Assembly (NCBI RefSeq): GCF_019613955.1
Contig: NZ_CP080443.1
Coordinates: 1 to 64,000, forward strand
Direction: 5' to 3'
Length of the DNA: 64,000 nt
DNA from: Chryseobacterium sp. LJ668
GTDB taxonomy: Bacteria > Bacteroidota > Bacteroidia > Flavobacteriales > Weeksellaceae
Shown here: piece by piece, positions 24,418 through 32,689 of the stretch
How the letters are laid out: the number at the start of each line of letters is the position of its first letter
Position numbering within the stretch: the first letter of the stretch is position 1
Made by a program: the position numbers and the translations under genes
The notes under the pieces: generated by a model
Databases searched by the model: none
What the model was told of the DNA's origin: nothing
What the model saw: only the letters and a program-made list of their open reading frames with translations

Positions 24418-25380
24418 TTATTTTGATAATTTAACTTTTAGATTTTTAATCATGTCTTTAGACATTTCAGAAATTCCAAAATCATAAGAAAGATTCCAAT
24501 CTTTTTTGGCAATAGAATCATCAATTGACGATGGCCAAGAATCTGCAATTGCCTGTCTGAAATCCGGTTTATAATCAATTTCAAATTCAGGAATTTCTTT
24601 CTTAATTTCGTCTGCCAATTCTTTTGGCGTAAAAGACATTCCGCCCAAATTATAAGAAGAACGAACCGTTAAACTTTCTTTCGGAGCTTCCATCAATTTT
24701 AAAGTAGCGTTGATCGCATCATCCATATACAACATCGGCATTGCAGTATCTTCGGAGATGAAGCTCGTATACTTCCCCTCTTCCACTGCTTCGTAGAAAA
24801 TCTCCACAGCGTAATCAGTCGTTCCTCCACCTGCAGGAGTTTTCCATGAAATCAACCCCGGATATCTGATGCTTCTGACATCAACTCCATATTTATCAAA
24901 ATAATATTCACACCATTTTTCGCCTGCCATTTTTGAAATACCATAAACGGTCGTCGGATTTAAGACTACATCCTGACCAACATTATGTTTAGGAATTCCT
25001 TTTCCAAATACAGCAATAGAACTAGGCCAGAAGATCTTGTGAAGCAATCCCTCTTTCGCCATTTCACAAAAATGAAGAAGTGGTTCAAGATTCAGTTTCC
25101 ATGCAAAGATCGGTTGTTTTTCAGAAGTTCCTGATAATAAAGAAGCCAAATGATAGACGGTAGTAATATCGTAATCTTTGATGATCTGTCTCACCAATTG
25201 TGTATTGGTAACATCCATTCTTTCATAATATCCTGCAGAGGTAATGCCTTTTTGCCATCTGTCTAACCCTGAAGCTACTACATTTTCAGCTCCGTGAATT
25301 TCTACAAGTCTGTTGGTAAGCTCTGTGCCTATTTGACCTAAAGCTCCTGTAATGAGAATTTTTTCCGTGAAGGATTCCAT
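24418..25380 (-). CDS. tdh: L-threonine 3-dehydrogenase, short-chain (epimerase-like) type
   Basis: Oxidises L-threonine to 2-amino-3-ketobutyrate with NAD. It belongs to the extended SDR group resembling UDP-galactose epimerase, as known from Flavobacterium. The 320-residue protein has the GxxGxxG motif ITGALGQIG (about 10-18), the catalytic Tyr-Lys in YGISK, and the ThrDH-specific substrate loop YPGLISWKTPAGGGTTDYA, which separates it from sugar epimerases. kbl is not adjacent. A -7 box lies 28 bases upstream. Confidence 0.9.
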   Translation of the reverse strand: MESFTEKILITGALGQIGTELTNRLVEIHGAENVVASGLDRWQKGITSAGYYERMDVTNTQLVRQIIKDYDITTVYHLASLLSGTSEKQPIFAWKLNLEPLLHFCEMAKEGLLHKIFWPSSIAVFGKGIPKHNVGQDVVLNPTTVYGISKMAGEKWCEYYFDKYGVDVRSIRYPGLISWKTPAGGGTTDYAVEIFYEAVEEGKYTSFISEDTAMPMLYMDDAINATLKLMEAPKESLTVRSSYNLGGMSFTPKELADEIKKEIPEFEIDYKPDFRQAIADSWPSSIDDSIAKKDWNLSYDFGISEMSKDMIKNLKVKLSK

Positions 25381-25407
25381 TTTTATATTTTATTAGATGA
25401 GTAAAAG

Positions 25408-25415
25408 CAAAAATA
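25408..25415 (-). promoter_or_regulatory. -7 box (TATTTTTG) of tdh
   Basis: Exact TAnnTTTG match on the minus strand; a TTTTG lies about 24 bases further upstream, slightly beyond the usual -33 spacing. Confidence 0.5.
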
Positions 25416-25539
25416 GAGATTTTGAGTACTATAAGAAAACAAAATTGTAAATTCGGATATATTTTTTGTCACGGAAAATTTGACAGATGCATTAAAACCA
25501 ACTCAGATAGATTCATAACTAATATTTCAAAAAATCAAA

Positions 25540-27225
25540 ATGAAAAAAATACTATTCACTATTCTCCTCGCTTCATCGTTTATTAGCGCGCAATATACCG
25601 ACATCAATATTGTAAAAGAAGTTAAGGTGAAAAATAAAGGAGTTGTTGTATCTGCTCACCCATTAGCAAGTGAGGCAGGCGCAAAAGTTCTTAAATCAGG
25701 AGGAAATGCTTATGATGCTATAATAGCAACACAATACGCTTTAGCAGTAGTCTATCCTCAGGCAGGAAATATTGGTGGTGGCGGATTTTTGGTCGGAGTG
25801 AAAAATAATGGTGAAAAATTTACGATCGATTATCGTGAGACAGCCCCAAAAAAGGCTTCACGAGATATGTATCTTGACAAAAAAGGCAATGCAAACACAG
25901 ATTTATCACAAAATGGAAGATTATCAGTTGGGATTCCGGGAAGTGTGGCCGGATTTTTTGCAACTTCTAAATACTCTAAGCTTCCGATGGAAAAACTGAT
26001 TCAGCCAGCCATTGATTTAGCTGAAAAAGGCTTTGCAATTACCGATCAGGAAGCCAATTTATTGAATGCAAGCAAAGAATATTTCCAAAAACATAATAAA
26101 ACTTCAAATGCTTTTGTGAAAAATGAAGCATGGAAATCCGGAGATATTTTGATCCAGAAAGAATTGGCAGAAACTTTAAGATTAATCCAAAAATTTGGTT
26201 TAAAAGGATTTTATCAAGGTAAAACAGCAGAGCTTTTAATTGCCGAAATGAGAAAAGACAATGGAATTATTACTCTGGACGACCTAAAAAATTACAAGGT
26301 CGCCGAAAGAAAAGTTTTGGAATTTGAATATAAGGGAAATATTGTGGTCTCAATGCCGCTGCCTTCCAGCGGCGGAATACTTTTGGCGCAAATGCTGAAA
26401 ATGTCTGGTTATGAAAATTTAGAGAAATATCAGCATAACTCAACTAAGGCAGTTCAGATTATGGTGGAAGCCGAAAGAAGGGCTTTTGCTGACAGAGCCG
26501 AATATATGGGAGACCCTGATTTTATTCATGATAAAACCTTGTATCTGATTTCTGATGAATATCTAAAAAACAGGTGGAAAAATTTCAGCTTTACTCAAGC
26601 AACTCCAAGTTCTGATGTCGGAAAAATCATTAAGCAACCGAAAGAATCAACGGAAACTACCCATATTTCGGTGATTGATAAAGATGGAAATGCAGCAGCA
26701 GTTACCACAACGTTAAATGGCCTATACGGAAGTAAAGTTGTGGTTTCCGGAGCCGGTTTCTTTTTAAATAACGAGATGGATGATTTTTCTGTAAAACCAG
26801 GGGTTCCCAATATGTTTGGAGCCGTTGGTGGTGAAGCAAATTCAATTCAGCCCAACAAAAGAATGTTGTCATCGATGACTCCAACGATTGTACTGAAAAA
26901 CGGAAAGCCCTTTATGATTGTCGGAACTCCCGGTGGAACTACCATTCCGACATCTGTTTATCAGTCTATCGTAAATGCTATTGACTTTAAACTGAATCCT
27001 AATATTTCTGTCAATTCTCCGAAATTTCACCATCAGTGGCTCCCCGAAACAGTCGCATTTGAAAAAAACTTCCCTGAAAATACAATCAGTAATTTAGAAA
27101 AAATAGGTTACAAAGCAGAGCGATGGGGACAGCTTGGGAGAACAGAAATGATTTTAATTGATGACAGTGGAAATATCCATGCCGTTGCAGATGGCCGCGG
27201 CGATGATTCTGTGGCGGTAGAATGA
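25540..27225 (+). CDS. ggt: Gamma-glutamyltranspeptidase, periplasmic
   Basis: Cleaves and transfers gamma-glutamyl groups (for example from glutathione). The 561-residue proenzyme has a signal peptide (about 1-18, ending ISAQ). The autocatalytic processing site and nucleophile is the first Thr of TTHISVIDKDG (T373), so the large subunit is about residues 19-372 and the small subunit 373-561. Other signatures are GNIGGGGFLVG near 77-87, PLPSSGGILLAQML near 274-287 and the SSMTPTIV/GTPGG segment of the small subunit. It is monocistronic, with a strong hairpin terminator downstream. Confidence 0.95.
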   Translation: MKKILFTILLASSFISAQYTDINIVKEVKVKNKGVVVSAHPLASEAGAKVLKSGGNAYDAIIATQYALAVVYPQAGNIGGGGFLVGVKNNGEKFTIDYRETAPKKASRDMYLDKKGNANTDLSQNGRLSVGIPGSVAGFFATSKYSKLPMEKLIQPAIDLAEKGFAITDQEANLLNASKEYFQKHNKTSNAFVKNEAWKSGDILIQKELAETLRLIQKFGLKGFYQGKTAELLIAEMRKDNGIITLDDLKNYKVAERKVLEFEYKGNIVVSMPLPSSGGILLAQMLKMSGYENLEKYQHNSTKAVQIMVEAERRAFADRAEYMGDPDFIHDKTLYLISDEYLKNRWKNFSFTQATPSSDVGKIIKQPKESTETTHISVIDKDGNAAAVTTTLNGLYGSKVVVSGAGFFLNNEMDDFSVKPGVPNMFGAVGGEANSIQPNKRMLSSMTPTIVLKNGKPFMIVGTPGGTTIPTSVYQSIVNAIDFKLNPNISVNSPKFHHQWLPETVAFEKNFPENTISNLEKIGYKAERWGQLGRTEMILIDDSGNIHAVADGRGDDSVAVE

Positions 27226-27237
27226 TGAATTTTTTTC

Positions 27238-27304
27238 TCATTCTGAATCAGTTGAATGTAATCAAGAATAGTAATGCTTTGAGATACTTCCTTCGTCAGA
27301 ATGA
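27238..27304. repeat. Degenerate intergenic inverted-repeat element
   Basis: TCATTCTGA (27238-27246) and its exact complement TCAGAATGA (27296-27304) bracket a 49-base segment containing TTGAGATACTTCCTTCG. This resembles the GTCATTCTGA...TCAGAATGAC elements that I recall in intergenic DNA of many Bacteroidota, though only one copy occurs here. Confidence 0.5.
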
Positions 27305-27320
27305 CAATTAAAATAATATT

Positions 27321-27360
27321 AATTTTCGGCGGGGGCTTTCAGCCCCCGCCGAAAATTTTC
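27321..27360 (+). terminator. Very strong intrinsic terminator after ggt
   Basis: A perfect 17-bp stem with a GGCGGGGGCT core (27321-27337 and 27341-27357) and a 3-base loop, followed by TTCTC. Its GC-rich core stands out in an AT-rich genome. Confidence 0.85.
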
Positions 27361-27425
27361 TCACATACCATTCAATCATCAGAGTTATTTTTCTTATTTT
27401 TCATATTGAATTTAAATTTATTATT

Positions 27426-28706
27426 TTGAAAGCAAACAAAATATATCAGCAGCTTTACTTTCAGGTCATTGTTGCGATCATTGCAGGGATACTTTTCGGT
27501 AAATTTTACCCAGACCCAGAGATCGGTGAAAAGATGAAACCTTTGGGTGACGGCTTTATCAAACTTGTTAAGATGATTATTGCTCCTGTAATTTTCATTA
27601 CGCTTACGTTAGGAATCGCTCATATGACCGATCTGAAAAAAGTCGGAAGAATTGCTGTAAAAGCAATGATTTATTTTTTCACATTCTCAACATTAGCACT
27701 CATCATCGGGCTTATTGTAGGAAATATTTTACGACCGGGATCAGGTTTAAACATTGATCCTGCAAGTCTTTCGGGAGATGTTTCCCAATATCAGCAAAAA
27801 GCCCATGATACTACGCTAACCGGATTTATAATCAATATTATTCCTGAGACATTATTCAGCCCGTTGGTAGGTGACAATATTCTTCAGGTGCTTTTGGTTG
27901 CAATCTTAATGGGAATCGCATTGGTTTTAACGAAAGAAAAAAGCCAGAAAATTACAGATTTCTTGCAGGATTTAGCTGCGCCTGTTTTCAAAATTGTTCA
28001 TATGCTGATGAAACTTGCACCCATTGGTGCTTTTGGAGCAATGGCTTTTACAATAGGAAAATACGGTTTAGCGTCGGTTTTAAATTTAATTTTCCTTGTA
28101 GGAACTTTTTATATTACTTCAATTTTATTTGTTGTGTTGGTATTGGGATCGGTTGCTTTGTACAATGGTTTCAGTATTTTCAGATTGATGTATTATCTGA
28201 AAGAAGAACTGCTTTTGGTATTAGGCACAAGCTCTTCAGAATCTGCGCTTCCGGGGATCATGGAGAAACTGGAGAAAGCCGGCTGTTCAAAGGCGATTGT
28301 AGGATTAGTAGTACCTACAGGATATTCTTTCAATCTAGACGGGACAAATATTTATATGACACTGGCTTCACTTTTCATTGCGCAGGCCCTGAATATTGAT
28401 CTGTCTCTGGAAAAACAAATGATTCTTCTTTTGGTTGCAATGTTGAGCTCAAAGGGCGCGGCAGGAGTAACGGGTGCAGGATTTATTACATTGGCTGCAA
28501 CTCTGGCCGTAGTTCCCGAAATTCCAATCGCGGGAATGACGTTAATTTTAGGAATTGATAAATTTATGAGCGAATGCCGTGCTTTGACTAATGTCGTGGG
28601 AAATTCTGTAGCAACGGTAGTAGTTGCAAATTGGGAAAAACAACTCAATAGACAACAATTGCATTTTTGTCTGAATAACCCTAATAAACTAGAAAATGAA
28701 TTATAG
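27426..28706 (+). CDS. Dicarboxylate/amino acid:cation symporter (DAACS family)
   Basis: The 426-residue protein has eight or so membrane helices and the re-entrant loops of the GltP/DctA family: the Ser-rich loop [17 protein letters not shown] (about 270-286), the [12 protein letters not shown] motif (about 301-312) and the C-terminal GDKF-like [17 protein letters not shown]. It imports glutamate, aspartate or C4-dicarboxylates with Na+ or H+. The frame has no ATG before the first helix, so TTG 27426 (MKANKIYQQ) is the probable start. A near-consensus TTATTTTG overlaps this codon, so the start is slightly uncertain. Confidence 0.9.
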   Translation: MKANKIYQQLYFQVIVAIIAGILFGKFYPDPEIGEKMKPLGDGFIKLVKMIIAPVIFITLTLGIAHMTDLKKVGRIAVKAMIYFFTFSTLALIIGLIVGNILRPGSGLNIDPASLSGDVSQYQQKAHDTTLTGFIINIIPETLFSPLVGDNILQVLLVAILMGIALVLTKEKSQKITDFLQDLAAPVFKIVHMLMKLAPIGAFGAMAFTIGKYGLASVLNLIFLVGTFYITSILFVVLVLGSVALYNGFSIFRLMYYLKEELLLVLGTSSSESALPGIMEKLEKAGCSKAIVGLVVPTGYSFNLDGTNIYMTLASLFIAQALNIDLSLEKQMILLLVAMLSSKGAAGVTGAGFITLAATLAVVPEIPIAGMTLILGIDKFMSECRALTNVVGNSVATVVVANWEKQLNRQQLHFCLNNPNKLENEL

Positions 28707-28797
28707 TTTGATCCTACAGCTACCCTGGAATTGAATTTTTAATAAAAATTTTTCATCAATATGATCTAGAACATAAAGAAATTAAATCTAGTTTTCT

Positions 28798-28839
28798 TAA
28801 ATTTGTAGAACATTATCATGTAAGAATGATAATTTTTTT
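28798..28839 (+). ncRNA. Candidate short transcript: promoter box followed at once by a hairpin and T-run
   Basis: TAAATTTG at 28798-28805 is followed after 6 bases by the perfect inverted repeat ATTATCAT/ATGATAAT (28812-28819, 28826-28833) and seven T's. A second terminator (28856-28880) follows without an ORF between. It may be a very short RNA, or just the terminator pair of the symporter gene. Low confidence. Confidence 0.3.
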
Positions 28840-28855
28840 CATCATTTGTGTTTTT

Positions 28856-28880
28856 AAGCCTTCTTATTGAAGGCTTTTTT
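28856..28880 (+). terminator. Intrinsic terminator after the symporter gene
   Basis: AAGCCTTC (28856-28863) pairs with GAAGGCTT (28869-28876) around TTATT and is followed by T's. Confidence 0.8.
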
Positions 28881-28949
28881 GTTTATATGGTTTAGAGAAC
28901 TAAATTAAGCATTAGAGAATTTGAAAACCCTATTTTTAAACTATCTAAT

Positions 28950-29801
28950 CTAAATTAAGATTGTAAGACTTGCCGGCTGTACTTTAATATTGATGGGCGA
29001 TTTTATCCTGTTGAACTCACCATCAAGATGCCAGTTTTTCGTATTGACTTTGAATTCAACCTCTGAAACAGGTAAGTAAGTCAGATAATCATCTTCTTTA
29101 AGCTTTTTTGTAAACATTCTGAATGCAAATAAAGGTGAATAAGTCAGAGGAAATTTTTTAACCAAAACCATATCGACCAATCCGTCACTTTTACTTGCCA
29201 TCGGAGCAATATAAGCGTGATTGCCAAACTGTCGGGTGTTTGCAATATTTACCATCAGATATTTGCCATTATATTGTTGATATTTTTCATCGAAAAATTT
29301 TAATTTAATCGGTTTGTAGCTGAAAAATGTCTTTAAAGAAACTTTTATATAATTTTTGAAACCACGGTTTGTTTTTTCAAACTCTTTCACAACTTTTCCA
29401 TCGAATCCCGTACCTGAAACATTAATGGAAAGCCTGTCGTTAACAGTAAATGTATCAATCTTTCTTGATTTCTTTTGCCTTAATTTTTCTATTAATTCAT
29501 CTAAATTTTTGCTGAACTGTGTCTCATTAGAAAAGCCATTTCCCGACCCTGCAGGAAAAATAGCCAATATCTTATCTGTATTGATCAGATTTTTTGCAAC
29601 TGTCGATATCGTTCCGTCACCCCCTATTGCTACAAAAATATCTGTAGTTGAAAAATGCTTTTGAATAAACTCATCGGTACCAAGTATTGATTCTGAAATG
29701 TAATATAACGGATTGTTTAGTTTACTTTTAAGCGCATTAAGAAATGGCTGGTAATTCTTTTTCGCCGAAAAAGGATTGATGATAAAAGCTACATTTTCCA
29801 T
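28950..29801 (-). CDS. Diacylglycerol kinase-family lipid kinase
   Basis: The 283-residue protein starts at ATG 29801 (MENVAFIINPFSAKK). Motifs of the DAGK catalytic domain are present: INPFSAKK at about 7-14, the nucleotide-binding GGDGTISTV (about 62-70), FPAGSGNGFS (about 83-92), and GFDGKVVKEFEK in the C-terminal lobe. It phosphorylates a lipid such as diacylglycerol, undecaprenol or a sphingoid base; Bacteroidota make sphingolipids, but the substrate cannot be told from sequence. A promoter box ends only 5 bases before the start, so the mRNA may be leaderless. Confidence 0.88.
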   Translation of the reverse strand: MENVAFIINPFSAKKNYQPFLNALKSKLNNPLYYISESILGTDEFIQKHFSTTDIFVAIGGDGTISTVAKNLINTDKILAIFPAGSGNGFSNETQFSKNLDELIEKLRQKKSRKIDTFTVNDRLSINVSGTGFDGKVVKEFEKTNRGFKNYIKVSLKTFFSYKPIKLKFFDEKYQQYNGKYLMVNIANTRQFGNHAYIAPMASKSDGLVDMVLVKKFPLTYSPLFAFRMFTKKLKEDDYLTYLPVSEVEFKVNTKNWHLDGEFNRIKSPINIKVQPASLTILI

Positions 29802-29806
29802 TATCA

Positions 29807-29814
29807 CAAAAGTA
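29807..29814 (-). promoter_or_regulatory. -7 box (TACTTTTG) abutting the lipid kinase start
   Basis: Exact TAnnTTTG match ending 5 bases upstream of ATG 29801. It directly follows the terminator hairpin of the upstream gene (29818-29841). Confidence 0.55.
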
Positions 29815-29817
29815 GAA

Positions 29818-29841
29818 AATGCTTCCTGATTTGGAAGCATT
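29818..29841 (-). terminator. Terminator of the DUF3298 gene
   Basis: AATGCTTCC (29818-29826) pairs with GGAAGCATT (29833-29841) around a 6-base loop; minus-strand T's follow. Confidence 0.75.
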
Positions 29842-29845
29842 AATA

Positions 29846-30670
29846 TTAGTTAATTTTCATTCTTTCTTTGAATTCAGATGTCAGTGTACCTTTAAGCTCA
29901 TCCCACGAAACAGGAATCGTAATGTCTCCTGCTGCGAAAGCTGCAATCTCATACGGACTGTAGTGAAAATACAGATTTTTATCATCAAAATAAAAATTTT
30001 CGTTAGCCGGGATAACTTCCAACAAAAGCATATCTGAATTTTTAACTGCTCCTTGTGAATCTGTTGTTCCGCTGGGAATAGTATTAATGTTCTTGAATAA
30101 TAGTTGTTCTAATCTGGCTTTTGGCATTGTAGTAATATCCTTCAGCTGTAGTTTTTTATTGGTTTTCAAATCAAAAATTCGCTCTGAAAAACCGTAATTA
30201 CCATGCGCTCCACCTTCATAAGAAGAATATAGGTATTGGATCTGAAGAAAATCTTTGATGTGTGATCTTAGTTTCATAAAAGCTCCGGAATTCCAAGTTT
30301 GCGGATACGCTATATCTGAAGTCCAGTCGTTGTTTTTGTCTTTTACAGAAGAAAAATATTCCGTTTTATCTTTATTTAGAAAATTCTGCAACCCTTGTTT
30401 TGAAAAATCAGTAATACCTTTTCTTTCATAATAAATACTGTCTAATAGAGCCTGATCTGTGATTGTAGGAAAAACCAACATTGTAGATTCATATTTAAGC
30501 GTCAGTTTTTCACTTACTTTAATTGAGTCTGTAATTTTTACAGAATCAATCTTGAATTCCGGAACCGCTTTGGTTTCGGCTTTAGTCTCAGTATTTTTAG
30601 AATCTGCCTTTCTGCAGGCTGATAAAATAAAAAGTGTCGCTAATAAAACAGCTTTGATCGTATTTTTCAT
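29846..30670 (-). CDS. DUF3298/DUF4163 (RsiV-like) lipoprotein
   Basis: The 274-residue protein starts at ATG 30670. A lipoprotein signal ends in ILSAC (Cys about 20). After a Lys/Glu/Thr-rich linker come a DUF4163-like segment and a DUF3298 domain: a YSSYEGGAHGNYG loop (about 168-180), LKDITTMPKARLE and a YFHYSPYEIAAFAAG ending. The same fold is found in the lysozyme-sensing anti-sigma factor RsiV and in peptidoglycan deacetylase accessory domains. Here there is no membrane-spanning anti-sigma part, so a periplasmic or outer-membrane lipoprotein of unknown function is the safe call. Confidence 0.82.
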   Translation of the reverse strand: MKNTIKAVLLATLFILSACRKADSKNTETKAETKAVPEFKIDSVKITDSIKVSEKLTLKYESTMLVFPTITDQALLDSIYYERKGITDFSKQGLQNFLNKDKTEYFSSVKDKNNDWTSDIAYPQTWNSGAFMKLRSHIKDFLQIQYLYSSYEGGAHGNYGFSERIFDLKTNKKLQLKDITTMPKARLEQLLFKNINTIPSGTTDSQGAVKNSDMLLLEVIPANENFYFDDKNLYFHYSPYEIAAFAAGDITIPVSWDELKGTLTSEFKERMKIN

Positions 30671-30695
30671 AATTACAATTTTTCGTACCAATGCA

Positions 30696-30724
30696 AAAAC
30701 CATTCAAATGATGAATGGTTTTTT
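30696..30724 (-). terminator. Terminator of the DUF3857 operon
   Basis: AAAACCATTC (30696-30705) pairs with GAATGGTTTT (30713-30722) around a 7-base loop, 25 bases after the stop of the downstream DUF3857 gene. Confidence 0.75.
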
Positions 30725-30750
30725 AAATATTTTAATCAATAAATATGAAT

Positions 30751-32688
30751 TTATTTTTTGATCAAGCTCATAACCTGATTTTCACTGTCTGAAATAACCT
30801 TCCAGATTTGTTTAAAAGCCGGATAATATTCTTTAGGATAATCTGCACTTGCAATTTGAAATTCCGAGATCGTAAGGATCTTATTACCCTTTCTTTCTAC
30901 TGTATAAGAATAACTGATTTCTTTGTCATCTGTAATTATTTTTTTACTTTTAGGCAATTCTGCAATTTCATAACCTTCAGGTATTTCTATTTCTACAATT
31001 TTTGTTTTGCTGATGGGTGAAATAAAATCGATCATATATTTTCTTTCTTCCTGCTGATCAAAATCGTTACTGGTCTGATGCAAAAACAATAAAGGATTTA
31101 TAATTTTTCTCTTTCCTAGATTATCAATCATATTATTAGATGTAAATCTCATTGTAGATCTAAATTCTCCATCATCCAAAACTCTTGAATTAATATCAGA
31201 AAAATCTACTGAAAAATTTTCTTTATACTGTTTTGTATATTTCTCAGGATTTTCGTCAAAGTCTTCTTTAGCATTTAAAGCCAATAAACCTTCATCCTGA
31301 TCTTGATATTCGCCGGTTACTGTACCGTCATCATGAATCTTAGCTTTTGTAGTGTGAGAAGAATAGCTTGGTTTGATATTGTTTAAAGAAATAACTTCCG
31401 CCTTATCATCTCTTAACAAAAGTCCGTTACTGTTCCAAACTCTACCAGGAAGTATACCTTCTTTTGACTGTTTAGAAGTTGCGTCAAACAGGTAGATATT
31501 CTTGCCTAATTCTGCTGCTGCAATCACATAATCAAAGTTTCCGATGTTGGGAAATGTAAGGTTCACCATACCGTTTTTAACGGTTGAAATTAAAATTGGA
31601 TAAGCTTTTATTCCTTGACTTCTTAACATGTTAATCAACATCAGATTTAGATCTCCTGTATTTCCTGTTTTGGTTTTAGCAAGTTCTTTTATACCATTTT
31701 CTGTGTAGAACCCAGTAGTATTGTTCCAAGTATATGAAGTTTTTACGAAATCAAAAATCAAATTTGCTTTTTTCAGTTCATCTTTTTCTTCCAATATACT
31801 TTTCGGCAACATATCTTTTGCAAGCTTGTCTTTTTTGTACTGCATACCAAACTCATCATGCTCCCAAAGGGTTTTCCTGATATCTTCCCAAGTAGAAGTA
31901 TATGTCTTCAAACCATTGTTAAAAAAAGTAGAATGCAGCTCTGCTCTGATTTTGGTTCTGTAATTATCGTTATTTTTTACAAATTTTTCAGATTTGAATG
32001 CCTTTAAATTTTCGAATGCGAATCTGTATGTCTTAGCATCTGCACCATATAAAAAGTCTTCACCAACTTTTTGGTGTTTCGGTGTTAAGCTGCCGGTAAA
32101 ATCGATATGATATGACATATTGGTAGGTGAATCCAGCACATATTCAGTATATATTGAAGGTGTATCCAATTCTACATAAATAATTGGTAGCTCATACATA
32201 AAAGGTGATGAGACTTCATATTGGTACTCAATTACAGATCCATTTTTAATATTAGGAAATGCAAATTTATTAATCGTCACATACTTATTTTCTTTAGATT
32301 TAAATTTAGAGCTTTTGTCTACTTTAGTTTCAGCTATTTTACCTTCTTCAAGATTATAGACATTGGCTTTAACTGAAGTTAATGTTTCGCGGCTGCCAGA
32401 TTTATTTTCTTGTAAATGAATATCAAGATTTAGCCAGTCTTCAGATTTATCTTTATCGTAAATTTTTATTCGGTACGCATATTTTTTTATCAGTTGACCA
32501 TTGTAAGGATCAACTCGGTAATGTATTGATCTATAAAGGATTTCTGCAGGTGCTTTCTCATCGATTGCTGACTTTGCTTTATTTAAATCATCAATACTGA
32601 ATTTTGGCATTTTAAGAAACTCATGTTTCTGTGCATTGAAAATCTGGCACATCAGGCAAAGACAAAAAACTAAAAGTATTTTTCTCAT
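30751..32688 (-). CDS. DUF3857 protein with a transglutaminase-like domain lacking catalytic residues
   Basis: The 645-residue secreted protein (signal peptide about 1-19, ending NAQ) has an N-terminal DUF3857 beta-sandwich (about 60-230), a transglutaminase-like core (about 270-410) and a C-terminal DUF3858-like beta domain. In the core the position of the catalytic Cys reads TGNTGDLNLML and the His position reads GNFDYVIA, so two of the three catalytic residues are absent; only the Asp (LFDAT) remains. It is therefore probably non-enzymatic. It is the downstream gene of a tandem pair, starting 1 base after its paralogue ends. Confidence 0.85.
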   Translation of the reverse strand: MRKILLVFCLCLMCQIFNAQKHEFLKMPKFSIDDLNKAKSAIDEKAPAEILYRSIHYRVDPYNGQLIKKYAYRIKIYDKDKSEDWLNLDIHLQENKSGSRETLTSVKANVYNLEEGKIAETKVDKSSKFKSKENKYVTINKFAFPNIKNGSVIEYQYEVSSPFMYELPIIYVELDTPSIYTEYVLDSPTNMSYHIDFTGSLTPKHQKVGEDFLYGADAKTYRFAFENLKAFKSEKFVKNNDNYRTKIRAELHSTFFNNGLKTYTSTWEDIRKTLWEHDEFGMQYKKDKLAKDMLPKSILEEKDELKKANLIFDFVKTSYTWNNTTGFYTENGIKELAKTKTGNTGDLNLMLINMLRSQGIKAYPILISTVKNGMVNLTFPNIGNFDYVIAAAELGKNIYLFDATSKQSKEGILPGRVWNSNGLLLRDDKAEVISLNNIKPSYSSHTTKAKIHDDGTVTGEYQDQDEGLLALNAKEDFDENPEKYTKQYKENFSVDFSDINSRVLDDGEFRSTMRFTSNNMIDNLGKRKIINPLLFLHQTSNDFDQQEERKYMIDFISPISKTKIVEIEIPEGYEIAELPKSKKIITDDKEISYSYTVERKGNKILTISEFQIASADYPKEYYPAFKQIWKVISDSENQVMSLIKK

Positions 32689-32689
32689 G

